Shown piece by piece: positions 35,145-45,060 of a stretch of DNA of 64,000 bases. Below the pieces are notes generated by a model. That model worked only from the letters and a program-made list of their open reading frames with translations. It did no database searches and had not been told where the DNA came from. Source of the stretch: Micavibrio sp. UBA2137 (GTDB lineage Bacteria; Pseudomonadota; Alphaproteobacteria; Micavibrionales; Micavibrionaceae); assembly GCA_002328415.1 (NCBI GenBank), contig DCXL01000004.1:905451-969450 (forward strand). Direction: 5' to 3'. The first letter of the stretch is position 1, and every line of letters begins with the position of its first letter. The translations under genes were made by a program, and so were the position numbers.

Positions 35145-37565
35145 ATGAAATTTACATTGTCCTGGCTCAAAGATCATCTGGATACAAATGCCAATCTTGA
35201 GGAAATTACAACTACACTGACAGCAATCGGCCTCGAGGTTGAGGGCGTTGAAGATTTGAGCGCACAATTTGCACCTTTCAAAGTGGCACATGTCATATCC
35301 GCTGAAAAACATCCCGATGCTGATCGCTTGAAGGTCTGCAAGGTCGATACAGGAGAAGGCACTGTGCAGGTTGTATGTGGTGCACCCAATGCCCGCACAG
35401 GCATGAAGGCGATTTTTGCGCCTGTAGGATCTTACATCCCAGGACTTGATGTCGAGCTTAAAAAAGGTGTTATTCGTGGGGAAGCCTCTGAAGGCATGCT
35501 TGTCTCCGAACGTGAAATGTGCCTCTCTGACGCACATGAAGGCATTATAGATCTTGATGATAAATGGGATATTGGGACGCCCATGGCAACTATTTTTGGT
35601 CTTGATGACCCTGTGATTGATATTGCCATTACGCCTAACCGCGCTGATTGCACCGGTGTGCGAGGTATTGCCCGTGATTTAGCCGTTGCAGGTCTGGGTA
35701 AACTTAAACCACTTAAAGCACCTGACATAAAATCCGCGTTCAAATCTGATTTAAAAATCAGCTTGGATTTTGATAAAGAAACAAAGGATGCCTGCCCTCA
35801 TTTCTTGGGACGTACTATTCGTAATGTTAAAAATGGCAACTCACCTGCATGGATGCAAAAGCGTTTGAAGGCAATTGGCTTACGCCCCATTTCTGCACTC
35901 GTTGATGTGACCAATTACCTGTCATATGATCTATGTCGCCCTTTACACGTATTTGACACAGATAAATTATCCGGAGATATCACAGTACGTCTTTCGAAGT
36001 TAGGCGAAAAACTCGAAGCATTGGATGAAAAGACATACACGCTAGACGATGGCATGACCGTTGTTTGTGATGAGAGCGGCATTATCGGTTTGGGCGGTGT
36101 TATGGGCGGCGAGGCAACTGGCTGCACAGAAGAAACAACATCAGTCACACTTGAATGTGCCTATTTTGATCCCATGCGCACAGCACGTACGGGTCGCGCG
36201 CTTGGCATAAATTCAGATGCGCGCTATCGCTTTGAACGCGGTATTGACCCTGCCTTTACAGCAGAAGGCATGGATATCGCAACACAGCTTATTCTTGACA
36301 TCTGCGGTGGCGAGGCAAGTGAAGTTGTCGTTGCAGGACAAACCCCTGACCATACACGTACAATCTCATTCAACCCTGAACGTACAACGCGCTTGCTAGG
36401 CATAGAGATTGATGACAAAACACAAGAAAAAATTCTCACCGATCTTGGGTTTGAAGTATCACGCAATTCAAAGTCATGGGAGGTAACACCCCCATCATGG
36501 CGCGATGATATCGATGGCGCAGCTGACCTTGTTGAAGAGGTCGGTCGTATTCACGGGTACGATTCTATCGCGCCACATTCTTTGCCGCCCCTTACTCTCT
36601 CTTACGATACAGCACTTGAAACAGTTAATTTCAAAATGGGACGTCTTGCGCGCGCTGCACTTACGACGATGGGATATAACGAATGTGTAACCTGGTCTTT
36701 CGTAAGCGATAACTTGGCGCAAATGTTTGGTGCAAACAATAACAGCCCGAAAAAAGACCTTAAATTACTCAATCCTATCAGTCAGGAAATGGCGACCATG
36801 CGCCCCTCTGCGCTTCCTAATCTGATTGAAGCCGCAAGCAATGCAACAGCGCGCTCAAATGAAAATGGACGCTTCTTTGAAATCGGTCCAATTTTCAAAT
36901 CGGGGAAAGCAGATGGCTATCAAATTGCGGCCTCTGGCCTTCTCTATGGGAAATCACAGGACCGCCACTGGGCCAGTGATCAGGTCACACGCGATGTTGA
37001 TATGTATGATGCAAAGGCCGATTGCATAAACGCGCTCGAAGCTTGTGGCTGCCCCGTTGGCAATCTTCAGATTGAGGCAAACACACCTGATTATTATCAC
37101 CCAGGACGTTCAGGTTGCCTGCGACTTGGTAAAAACGTCATTGGTTATTTTGGTGAAATACATCCCGCAATTTTGCAAGATATGGACATTGATTTTCCTA
37201 TTATGGGATTTGAGTTTTTCTTTGACGCGCTTCCACCACAGCGTAAAAAAGGCACAACGAAAAAAGCGCTGACACTGTCCTCACTTCAGCCTGTTAATCG
37301 TGACTTTGCATTTGTTGTCGATCAAGATGTAACAGCGAATGATGTTATACGCGCCGCATATGGCGCCGATAAAAACATGATTACGCATGTCGATATTTTT
37401 GATGTTTATGCTGGTAAAGGGATTGCCGAGGGACAGAAGTCACTGGCAGTAACTGTGACGCTTCAACCACAGCAAGCCACTTTGACAGACAAAGAAATCG
37501 ACGCAATCTCCGAGAAAATCGTGAGCCAAGTCAAAGAAAAGACGAATGCAACATTGCGCGGTTAG
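35145..37565 (+). CDS. pheT: Phenylalanyl-tRNA synthetase beta subunit
   Basis: 806 residues. N-terminal 'MKFTLSWLKDHLDTNANLEEI', the tRNA-binding (EMAP-like) domain at about 40-150 ('VAHVISAEKHPDADRLKVCKVDTG'), B3/B4 editing domain ('LVDVTNYLSYDLCRPLHVFD', about 205-400), B5 (about 405-475), the catalytic-like core and the C-terminal anticodon-binding FDX-ACB domain (about 710-806). Start chosen at the family's normal N-terminus. It pairs with PheS to charge tRNA-Phe. The usual partner gene pheS is not upstream; a divergent DUF2177 gene is there instead. Confidence 0.95.
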   Translation: MKFTLSWLKDHLDTNANLEEITTTLTAIGLEVEGVEDLSAQFAPFKVAHVISAEKHPDADRLKVCKVDTGEGTVQVVCGAPNARTGMKAIFAPVGSYIPGLDVELKKGVIRGEASEGMLVSEREMCLSDAHEGIIDLDDKWDIGTPMATIFGLDDPVIDIAITPNRADCTGVRGIARDLAVAGLGKLKPLKAPDIKSAFKSDLKISLDFDKETKDACPHFLGRTIRNVKNGNSPAWMQKRLKAIGLRPISALVDVTNYLSYDLCRPLHVFDTDKLSGDITVRLSKLGEKLEALDEKTYTLDDGMTVVCDESGIIGLGGVMGGEATGCTEETTSVTLECAYFDPMRTARTGRALGINSDARYRFERGIDPAFTAEGMDIATQLILDICGGEASEVVVAGQTPDHTRTISFNPERTTRLLGIEIDDKTQEKILTDLGFEVSRNSKSWEVTPPSWRDDIDGAADLVEEVGRIHGYDSIAPHSLPPLTLSYDTALETVNFKMGRLARAALTTMGYNECVTWSFVSDNLAQMFGANNNSPKKDLKLLNPISQEMATMRPSALPNLIEAASNATARSNENGRFFEIGPIFKSGKADGYQIAASGLLYGKSQDRHWASDQVTRDVDMYDAKADCINALEACGCPVGNLQIEANTPDYYHPGRSGCLRLGKNVIGYFGEIHPAILQDMDIDFPIMGFEFFFDALPPQRKKGTTKKALTLSSLQPVNRDFAFVVDQDVTANDVIRAAYGADKNMITHVDIFDVYAGKGIAEGQKSLAVTVTLQPQQATLTDKEIDAISEKIVSQVKEKTNATLRG

Positions 37566-37575
37566 ACAATAGGCC

Positions 37576-39240
37576 TTACTTCGCCATTTCCTCGGCAACA
37601 ATATCCTTGCGTGATAATTTACCAATCATTGTTTTTGGTAAGGGCGACTCTCTAAACTCAACAAGTTTAGGAATTTCAATCGGTGAAATCTTATCTTCCA
37701 AAAAGGCTATCAAGTCTTTTTCTGTAAGCTCACGGTTATTTTTCAGCTTAATCCATGCCTTCACAACCTCACCACGCTTATCATCTGGAAGACCAGCGAC
37801 AATACACTCCTCAACATTAGGGTGCATGTAGATAGCTTCTTCAACATTGCGCGGATAAACATTATACCCATTGGTGATAATCATGTCCTTGATGCGGTCA
37901 ACGATATAGAAATAGCCATCCTCGTCCATTGTTGCCACATCACCCGTGCGCAACCACTTTCCTTCATAGAATGTCTCTTTTGTTGCCTCTTCATTGGCCC
38001 AATAGCCTTTCATAACTTGCGGGCCTATTGCGCAAAGTTCACCGCGTTCACCTTGGGCGACAACTTTGCCCGTATCAGGATCACGTAATTGAATATCGGT
38101 TTGGGCTACAGGCAATCCAATTGACCCGGCACGGTTGTCACCCTGAACAGGATTTACACACAAAACAGGTGAGGATTCTGTAAGACCATAGCCCTCGACA
38201 AGTGAGCATCCTGTTTTTTCCTCGAATGACTTTTTCACCTCAACGGGTAATGGCGCTCCGCCTGAAATACACACACGCAGGGATGACAAATCAAACTTTT
38301 CAATTCCTTCATAATTATTAATGGCCGTATAAATAGCGGGCACTGCAGGGAAAAGTGTCGGCTTATTCTTATTGATGATTTTGATTGTGTCTTCCAATTC
38401 AAAGCGCGGTGTCGCAATAATTTCAGCGGCAAATTTAATACCAAGATTCATAGCCGCTGTCATCGAAAATACGTGGAAGAACGGAATAACTGCCAACATC
38501 TTTTCGTTACCCAATTCCGCATGTGGCATACACATCGCGCATTGAAGTGTGTTGGCATAGATATTCTGGTGAGTCAGCATTGCCCCCTTTGGTACACCCG
38601 TTGTTCCACCAGTATATTGCAAAAGCGCGGTATCGTTCACAGGGTCAATCTCAACAGGGTCAATCTTACCATTATTATCGATAAGCGTATCGTAAGAGAT
38701 GTGACGGTCATCATTTGGGATCGAAGCTAATTCTTTACCTTTAACCAACTTAAAGAGCAGGTTCTTGGGAAAAGGAACAATGTCAACAAATGGACAAATG
38801 ACTAACTGATTAAGACGTGTGTTTGACAGCATTTTCAGCATCTTGTCATGCAACATTTTTAAATCTAGCGTGACCATAAGATCGGTTTCACTGTCTTCAA
38901 TCTGATGTGTAAGCTCTCTTTCACTGTAAAGTGGATTGAAGTTAACAATTGTGGCCCCAGTGCGTGCAACCGCATGATAAGCAATCAGGTAATAGGGTGT
39001 ATTGGGAAGAAAAAGGCCTATTTTCATGCCTGATCCTGCGCCTAATCTTTGTAAACCTTTTGCCATATGAATTGAAAGCGATTGCATTTCCTGCCAATTC
39101 CATTTTTTTCCTAAAAAATTAAAGGCAGGGGCAGTAGGGAAATTTTTCGCCGTTTCATCCAGAATGTCGTAAATTGGGGCTGGGTTAATCTCTGCATTCC
39201 AGTCCATATAATCGGGATAAGACTTGATCCACTCTTGCAT
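37576..39240 (-). CDS. fadD: Long-chain fatty acid-CoA ligase
   Basis: 554 residues of the AMP-forming acyl-CoA synthetase family. Visible motifs: the P-loop 'YTGGTTGVPKGAMLTH' (about 210-225), 'GYGLTESSPV' (about 350) and 'WLRTGDVATMDEDGYFYIVDRIKDMI' (about 425-450) with the C-terminal lysine region 'LPKTMIGKLSRKDI'. It activates fatty acids to acyl-CoA with ATP for degradation or lipid synthesis, at the inner face of the membrane. Convergent with pheT, 10 bp apart. Confidence 0.92.
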   Translation of the reverse strand: MQEWIKSYPDYMDWNAEINPAPIYDILDETAKNFPTAPAFNFLGKKWNWQEMQSLSIHMAKGLQRLGAGSGMKIGLFLPNTPYYLIAYHAVARTGATIVNFNPLYSERELTHQIEDSETDLMVTLDLKMLHDKMLKMLSNTRLNQLVICPFVDIVPFPKNLLFKLVKGKELASIPNDDRHISYDTLIDNNGKIDPVEIDPVNDTALLQYTGGTTGVPKGAMLTHQNIYANTLQCAMCMPHAELGNEKMLAVIPFFHVFSMTAAMNLGIKFAAEIIATPRFELEDTIKIINKNKPTLFPAVPAIYTAINNYEGIEKFDLSSLRVCISGGAPLPVEVKKSFEEKTGCSLVEGYGLTESSPVLCVNPVQGDNRAGSIGLPVAQTDIQLRDPDTGKVVAQGERGELCAIGPQVMKGYWANEEATKETFYEGKWLRTGDVATMDEDGYFYIVDRIKDMIITNGYNVYPRNVEEAIYMHPNVEECIVAGLPDDKRGEVVKAWIKLKNNRELTEKDLIAFLEDKISPIEIPKLVEFRESPLPKTMIGKLSRKDIVAEEMAK

Positions 39241-39366
39241 TGAGCACCTCTTAGCTTGAATTTTGCAAATATATGGTAGCTAAAGTTTCGACCCGTGCCA
39301 ACCAATATCATAAAATCAGCCATTGCATACTTGTGATAAAGCCAAGTTAGGTCTATACTTAAAGTT

Positions 39367-39930
39367 GTGTTGCATATTGCAGCATTATTATTTGACGAAA
39401 AGACGCCCAAGACCGTGCCGACCCAAACACAAAAAACCGACGAAAACGCCCTTCAAGACGTATTTTGCGAACTTAAGTGGTTTAACACCGCTAAAGGTTA
39501 TGGTTTCGTGCGCACGAACGGTCTAACGGCGGATATTTTCCTCCATGCCAGTCTTTTACAATGTGACAATCATCCTCTTGTCGGTGAAGGCGCCACAATG
39601 AAGTGCGATATCCGCAAAACGGATAATGGCTACAGTGTCGAAAAGGTGCTTACCGTAATTGAGACTGGCGACACGCCCTTTCAAAAGGCAGAAGACGAAA
39701 CTCAGCAACTCATTATTACGACCAAGGGCATCGTCAAACGCTACAGCACGACTTCAGAATTTGGCTTCATTATTCCTGATGATGGTGTAAAAGACATTTT
39801 TGTCCATAAGAGCTGTGTTGAGAATTCTGGCCTTGAGGAGCTTATTCCAGGACAGAGCGTTGAAGTCTCCTATAAAACTGTACCCAAGGGTCGCGAGGCA
39901 TTAAGTGTTAAAGTTTTACAGAACCCTTAA
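39367..39930 (+). CDS. Tandem cold-shock domain protein
   Basis: 187 residues from a GTG (start uncertain by up to ~30 residues). Two cold-shock domains: the first at about 32-95 ('ELKWFNTAKGYGFVRTN', 'DIFLHASLL'), the second at about 120-185 ('GIVKRYSTTSEFGFIIPDDGVKDIFVHKSCV'). The second has RNP1 in the form EFGFII. Double-CSD proteins are characteristic of alphaproteobacteria and bind single-stranded nucleic acids as RNA chaperones or regulators. Ends 4 bp into the convergent RND pump gene. Confidence 0.88.
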   Translation: MLHIAALLFDEKTPKTVPTQTQKTDENALQDVFCELKWFNTAKGYGFVRTNGLTADIFLHASLLQCDNHPLVGEGATMKCDIRKTDNGYSVEKVLTVIETGDTPFQKAEDETQQLIITTKGIVKRYSTTSEFGFIIPDDGVKDIFVHKSCVENSGLEELIPGQSVEVSYKTVPKGREALSVKVLQNP

Positions 39931-42900
39931 AACGCTTCTTTTTCGCTCTTATCTTTTTTCTTGTTTGTAAAATACTTTCTGATCGTTTCAGGCAAAAGAA
40001 GCGCGCATGGGGTAACAATAAGCGTTAGAAGCGTTGCAAAACTCAAACCAAATACAATTGCGGTGGAAAGCTGAACCCACCATTGTGTTGAAGGTGCGCC
40101 CACAGAAATCTCACGCGCTATGAAATCAATATTGAGTTGCAGGACCATCGGAATAAGCCCGAGAATTGTTGTGGCTGTTGTCAGCAATACGGGACGCAAA
40201 CGTTGCGCACCTGTTCGTAAAACGGCTTCAAAACGATTGGGTGCCTCTTTTTCCAGAATTTGGTAGGTATCAATCAGCACAATATTGTTATTGACTACAA
40301 TACCCGCCAGCGCAATCACACCAACGCCCGACATGATAATGCCAAAAGGTTGTCCCAAAAGGATAAGTCCAAGCATTACGCCGATGGTCGACATGATAAC
40401 TGCAAATAGAATAAGGAAGGCATGATAGAAACTATTAAATTGTGTGACCAAAATGATGGCCATTAAAAATAACGCGATTATAAATGCCTTGATTAAAAAG
40501 GACTGGGCCTCGCGCTGGTCCTCATCCTCACCACGAAATTCAATGCGTACATTATCGGGTATGGCTGATTGGTTTTGTGCAAGCCACTCTTTGATCTTGG
40601 TAATCTGCGCAGCGGCATTCAGCCCCTCTTCAACATCGGCCTTAATGGTAAGCACACGTCGTTGCTTTGACCTGTTAATTGTGCCGACTGATTGTTCTGC
40701 GCGGCGGGATACAAAGTTACCAATCGGCACAGGGCCCTGATTAGTTTCAATGCGTAGTGCATCCAGATTATCGAGTGTGCGTTCGTCCTGCGGATAACGC
40801 AACACGATATCAATTTCATCATCACTCCCATCAGGTCGATATTCTGAAACCTCTAAACCGTTGGTCACTAAACGCACATATTGCCCAACAAGACTTAGGT
40901 TAAGACCAAATTTAGCAGCTTGGGCACGATCAACATCTAGCTTCCATGTAATCCCTGGTAGAGGGCGCGAGTCCTCCACGTCCACAAAACCGCCAATCTC
41001 ATCTAGTCCGCCCCTCAAGGATTCAATAACTGGGGGAATAGCCGCAGGTGTAAAGGATGACACCTCAATCTCAACAGCTTTGCCAGACGCAGGGCCTGCC
41101 TCATCCTCACGCGTTTCAATCTTAACGCCTGGGATATCTTTTGTCTTTTCACGTACACGCTCAAGGATAACTCTTGCCGCGTCGCGCTCATCCCATTCCT
41201 TAAATTCCATCTGAATTTGGCCAATGACATCCTCGGCAACATCTTGATTATTATTACCGACTTTACCGATAGAGCTGTAAAACACATCAACGCCATCTTC
41301 ATCAAGAATCCGCGCCTCAATTTCCGAGATAATCTTTGATTTCTCTTCGATTGAGAGATTGCCACGTGCATGTACAAGCACACTGGCAACTTCTGGCTCA
41401 ATATCTGGAAAAAACTCTACACCATTCCCCTTGAAGGCGTAGAGCACAAATACTGCAATAAGAAGCGCAATCGTACCGGCTATAATAAGACCTGCACGTT
41501 TCAGACAAAATTTAAGAAAATGAACATAGCCCCCTGTAAATCCATCTAGCTCATCCAGATTACCCGTTTCCGAGGCGACAAGCGCCTTATATTGTGGGCT
41601 TTCTTTATCCGCATTTGGACGCCCCAAAAGCGAGCCACAGACAGGCACAAAAATAAGCGCCATAAAGAGTGATGAAGCCAGAACCGCTATTAAGGTTAAC
41701 GGCATAAATTTCATAAACTCACCTACAGTATCAGGCCAAAAAAGAAGCGGACTGAAGGCGGCAAGTGTTGTAAAGGTCGAGGAGATGATTGGCCAAGCCA
41801 TACGGCGTGAAGCCTCTGAATAGGCTTCAATACGCGTCTTGCCCTCAATCATTTTACGGTCGGCATACTCAACAACAACAACAGCACCATCAACAAGCAA
41901 ACCAATTGACATGATAAGCGCAAACAGCACAACGACATTAACCGTTAGGCCAGTAACATAAAGAAAAAGGACACCACTGAGAAACGCACCAGGAACAGCA
42001 ATCCCAACTAGAAGTGCGGCGCGCCACCCCAAGAAGGCGACCAACACAATCATAACCAACAGGATGGCCGAGATTAAATTATTCTGCAGATCAATCAGAC
42101 GGCTTTTAATTGTGTCGGAATTATCCAAAATAAAACTGTATTCCAAGCCATCTGGCCAGTTTTGCGCCTCTTCGGATACAACCTGCTTCACCGCATCAAT
42201 TGTATCAATCACATTTTCACCAGTACGCTTAACGACATTCAAGCCCACTGCTGGCTTACCATTAATACGCGCGTAAGATTCTACGTCTTTGTAAGTTTTC
42301 TTTATAGTCGCAATATCAGAGAGTTTAATTGTTGAATCATCAACACTTAAAACAGGCATCGCCAGAATGTCATCAACAGTTTCAAAAAGTCCCGGCACTT
42401 CAACAGCAAACTTACCCGTTTCATTCTGAAGCGCGCCTGCGGCCACAAGACGGTTAGAGGCACTGAAGAATGAGAGAATCTCATCACCTTTCAGGCCATA
42501 GCTTTCAATTTTTTCAGGCTCGAGAATAATCTCGACGAGGTCTTCGCGATCACCTGCAATGTTAACTTCTAAAACACTTGGAATGCCCTCAATTTCGTCT
42601 TGTAATCTGCGCCCAACCTCCACAAGCGTGCGTTGTGGTATTTCGCCGTAAAGCATGACAGCCACAACAGGAAAGAGTGAGAAATTGACCTCGGTAACCT
42701 TGGGTTCTGTATCCATACTGTCAGGCAGTTTGGGGCGCGCTTGATCAACAGAGCGCTGCACATCTTCAATTGCCTTATCCTTGTCAAAGCCTGCCTGAAA
42801 TTCGAGCAGAACATAGCCACCCCCCTGATAGGCGCTGGAGGTGATTTCCTTGACCCCTTCAATATCGGTCATCTCCTGCTCCATCGGGCGCAGAAGCAAA

Positions 42901-43088
42901 CGCTCGCCATCATCAGGCGAAATACCTTCAATGCTCATCGAGATGTAAATGAGCGGAATATCGATATCAGGTGAAGACTCTTTCGGAATAATTTTATAGG
43001 CGTAAAATCCCGCAACAATAATCATGATCAGAACCGAGAGGACTGTTCGGCGTCTGATAAAGGCTGCGTTGATTGTTCCCTCGACCAT
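39927..43088 (-). CDS. RND efflux transporter (inner-membrane pump)
   Basis: 1053 residues of the AcrB/HAE1-like or related RND family: twelve membrane helices in the 1+6(...)+5 layout, two large periplasmic loops (about 35-330 and 560-860) and the TM4 motif 'MSIGLLVDGAVVVVEYADR', in which the Asp-Asp pair of classical AcrB is Asp-Gly. Also 'LAGIVVNNNIVLIDTY' near TM10. It uses the proton gradient to expel compounds, with the adaptor encoded just upstream; no outer-membrane factor is adjacent. Starts within the stop codon of the adaptor gene (TAATG). Confidence 0.93.
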   Translation of the reverse strand: MVEGTINAAFIRRRTVLSVLIMIIVAGFYAYKIIPKESSPDIDIPLIYISMSIEGISPDDGERLLLRPMEQEMTDIEGVKEITSSAYQGGGYVLLEFQAGFDKDKAIEDVQRSVDQARPKLPDSMDTEPKVTEVNFSLFPVVAVMLYGEIPQRTLVEVGRRLQDEIEGIPSVLEVNIAGDREDLVEIILEPEKIESYGLKGDEILSFFSASNRLVAAGALQNETGKFAVEVPGLFETVDDILAMPVLSVDDSTIKLSDIATIKKTYKDVESYARINGKPAVGLNVVKRTGENVIDTIDAVKQVVSEEAQNWPDGLEYSFILDNSDTIKSRLIDLQNNLISAILLVMIVLVAFLGWRAALLVGIAVPGAFLSGVLFLYVTGLTVNVVVLFALIMSIGLLVDGAVVVVEYADRKMIEGKTRIEAYSEASRRMAWPIISSTFTTLAAFSPLLFWPDTVGEFMKFMPLTLIAVLASSLFMALIFVPVCGSLLGRPNADKESPQYKALVASETGNLDELDGFTGGYVHFLKFCLKRAGLIIAGTIALLIAVFVLYAFKGNGVEFFPDIEPEVASVLVHARGNLSIEEKSKIISEIEARILDEDGVDVFYSSIGKVGNNNQDVAEDVIGQIQMEFKEWDERDAARVILERVREKTKDIPGVKIETREDEAGPASGKAVEIEVSSFTPAAIPPVIESLRGGLDEIGGFVDVEDSRPLPGITWKLDVDRAQAAKFGLNLSLVGQYVRLVTNGLEVSEYRPDGSDDEIDIVLRYPQDERTLDNLDALRIETNQGPVPIGNFVSRRAEQSVGTINRSKQRRVLTIKADVEEGLNAAAQITKIKEWLAQNQSAIPDNVRIEFRGEDEDQREAQSFLIKAFIIALFLMAIILVTQFNSFYHAFLILFAVIMSTIGVMLGLILLGQPFGIIMSGVGVIALAGIVVNNNIVLIDTYQILEKEAPNRFEAVLRTGAQRLRPVLLTTATTILGLIPMVLQLNIDFIAREISVGAPSTQWWVQLSTAIVFGLSFATLLTLIVTPCALLLPETIRKYFTNKKKDKSEKEAF

Positions 43089-44191
43089 TACTGAGCCTGT
43101 GTCTCTTCCTGCGGCATCATTTGTGGGTCGACACGGTCACCATTTGTAACGAAGTCCTGTCCACGAACGATGATAGTTGCGCTCTCCGCTAACCCAGAAA
43201 CCCAAACGGTTTCATTCATGTTCTGTGCAATCGTAACAGGGGTAAAGACAACCATATTTGCAGCATCAACTGTACGCACGCCAATATCGCCCTCAGTATT
43301 AAGTACCAGCGCGGATGTTGGAATTTGATGCGCCTGAATGGGGCGGCCTTTGAGGGTGATGGAGGCCGTTAAACCCTCGCGATAAGCTAAATCAGGATTA
43401 GGCATTTGCACCTCAACAGGAAAAGTGCGACTAGCAGGTTCAGCTGTGACCGCAACATAAGAAACTGTTCCCTCAAGTGTCTGCCCAGTGGTCAGAGTAA
43501 CCTTGGCACTATCACCCATTTCAATAGCATCAATAACAGCCTCACTCGCAAAAACTGTAAATTCCAGAGGGTTCATATCAACAAGTGTAAAAATATTCTG
43601 TCCTACTGAAAGAAAGTCGCCGACCTCAACAAACTGACGGTCAATCACGCCATCAAAGGGCGCGACTATGGCAACATTTTCCAGCGCCAATTTCGCTGTC
43701 TTAACACTTGCGCGCGCACCTTCCAATTCTGAACGGCGCTGGGCCGATAAAACACGTGGTGAAAAACCCTTTTTCTCAAGTTCGACAGCCGCGTTATATT
43801 CAATCTGTTTTTGGCGTAGCAGCTGTTCAGCCTCCGCCAATCTGGCCTGACGTTCATCAACATCCAATCGTACCAAAACATCACCTTTTTTCACGCGCGC
43901 ACCTTTTTCGAAGGCAAGATCTACCACGCTCGCAGAAATTTCTGATTTGATATCAACGGTTCGCGAGGCCTTGGACTGTCCAGTGATTGTAATATCTGGT
44001 GCAAAATTTTGAGCGGCACTTTCCATGACGGAAACCTTAAACGCCTTACTTTCCTGGTCGTGCAAGGCTTCTTTTTGGGCGACATTAAGGTCTTTCTCAC
44101 CCAATGAATCATCCTTGAAAACGCCCGAAAAAAGCCAAAGGGCACATAAGATTACAACGGCCAGTGATAGGAATAATGATTTTTTGTTCAA
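43088..44191 (-). CDS. RND efflux periplasmic adaptor (membrane fusion protein)
   Basis: 367 residues. N-terminal membrane anchor ('SLFLSLAVVILCALWLF'), lipoyl half 'GARVKKGDVLVRLDVDER' (about 95-115), an alpha-hairpin (about 115-170), lipoyl second half 'VAPFDGVIDRQFVEVGDFLSVGQ' (about 180-205), then beta-barrel and membrane-proximal domains. It spans the periplasm to join the pump encoded next (1-bp TAATG overlap) to an outer-membrane channel. Substrates unknown. Confidence 0.93.
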   Translation of the reverse strand: MNKKSLFLSLAVVILCALWLFSGVFKDDSLGEKDLNVAQKEALHDQESKAFKVSVMESAAQNFAPDITITGQSKASRTVDIKSEISASVVDLAFEKGARVKKGDVLVRLDVDERQARLAEAEQLLRQKQIEYNAAVELEKKGFSPRVLSAQRRSELEGARASVKTAKLALENVAIVAPFDGVIDRQFVEVGDFLSVGQNIFTLVDMNPLEFTVFASEAVIDAIEMGDSAKVTLTTGQTLEGTVSYVAVTAEPASRTFPVEVQMPNPDLAYREGLTASITLKGRPIQAHQIPTSALVLNTEGDIGVRTVDAANMVVFTPVTIAQNMNETVWVSGLAESATIIVRGQDFVTNGDRVDPQMMPQEETQAQ

Positions 44192-44257
44192 GGAAGCCTC
44201 TCAGTAATATGCTTTTCAAAAACGCATATCTGGCATGTAAAATAACACGTTTTCCCA

Positions 44258-44291
44258 ATAAAAAAACCCTTCCGCAGTAAAAGCGGAAGGG
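44258..44291 (-). terminator. Rho-independent terminator of gcrA
   Basis: Nine-bp stem GCGGAAGGG/CCCTTCCGC (44267-44275 with 44283-44291), a 7-nt loop, and a T-run on the minus strand, 32 bp beyond the gcrA stop codon. Confidence 0.85.
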
Positions 44292-44323
44292 AAAGTCGGC
44301 TTAGGAGAAACTTTTAAAAAATC

Positions 44324-44914
44324 TTATGAGGCGTTGGCCATAGAAGAGAGAATCTCATCTGCTTCATCGCGACGGTTTTTACCAGATGTCTCTTTAACTG
44401 TGATTTTCTTATTACGCACATTGACGTTATAGGCGATCGAAGCATGAACATCACAATAAGGAAGTGATGGATTGCTCTCTGCACCACAAAAATGAAAATC
44501 ATCTTCTTTGGGGTCACCAATTGGCCAACGGCATGTTCTTTCATTAATCTGTGAAAGTTCAACTGGTGTGCCAAGTGCTTCACTGGCAGCTGCAGGCACA
44601 TCACGACGGCGCACAGGTTGAGGCGCTACTTTGGCAACTTTTTCTTTGGGCTTCATAGGGGCTTTTGTTGCTGACTTTTTAGCATCTACAAGCTTACCTT
44701 GAGAACGCGCTTCATTTTCAACACGTTTTTGTTGTGTAGATTTATTCTGCTGAATTGGCGACACGCGACCAGAGAGCTTCATACGGTGGGCTTTGCCAAT
44801 AACAGCATTACGAGTCAAACCACCACCTAAAAGCTGAGCAATTTCTTTAGCGGTTTTTCCTTCACCCCAGAGTTGTTTCAAAAGATCAACTCTATCATCG
44901 GTCCATTTACTCAT
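44324..44914 (-). CDS. gcrA: Cell-cycle regulator GcrA
   Basis: 196 residues. N-terminal 'MSKWTDDRVDLLKQLWGEGKTAKEIAQLLGG...LTRNAVIGKAHRMKLSGR' (in pieces, 1-48) is the GcrA DNA-binding helix-turn-helix; a basic, low-complexity linker (50-120) leads to the C-terminal RNA polymerase-binding part with 'RTCRWPIGDPKEDDFHFCGAE' and a Cys-containing tail. In alphaproteobacteria GcrA is a sigma70 cofactor that activates promoters with CcrM-methylated GANTC sites. Downstream of era in the same direction. Three GANTC sites lie upstream. Confidence 0.95.
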   Translation of the reverse strand: MSKWTDDRVDLLKQLWGEGKTAKEIAQLLGGGLTRNAVIGKAHRMKLSGRVSPIQQNKSTQQKRVENEARSQGKLVDAKKSATKAPMKPKEKVAKVAPQPVRRRDVPAAASEALGTPVELSQINERTCRWPIGDPKEDDFHFCGAESNPSLPYCDVHASIAYNVNVRNKKITVKETSGKNRRDEADEILSSMANAS

Positions 44915-44985
44915 CGTTTGCTCTCGCTCCTGCTAAAAGTGACTATTGAATTTGTCTGAATAATTTTGACTTTAACAAAAGCATC

Positions 44986-45049
44986 GAATCAGAAAAAGAA
45001 TCGCCTTATCCTTATCCACACGAATACTGATTTTTTTATTTTACGAATC
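44986..45049. promoter_or_regulatory. Cluster of three GANTC (CcrM) sites upstream of gcrA
   Basis: GAATC occurs at 44986-44990, 44998-45002 and 45045-45049 within the 146-bp gap between era and gcrA. About 0.6 would be expected by chance. GANTC is the CcrM methylation target and part of the GcrA-regulated promoter code, so methylation-linked control of gcrA is likely. Confidence 0.5.
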
Positions 45050-45060
45050 ACAGAAACTGG

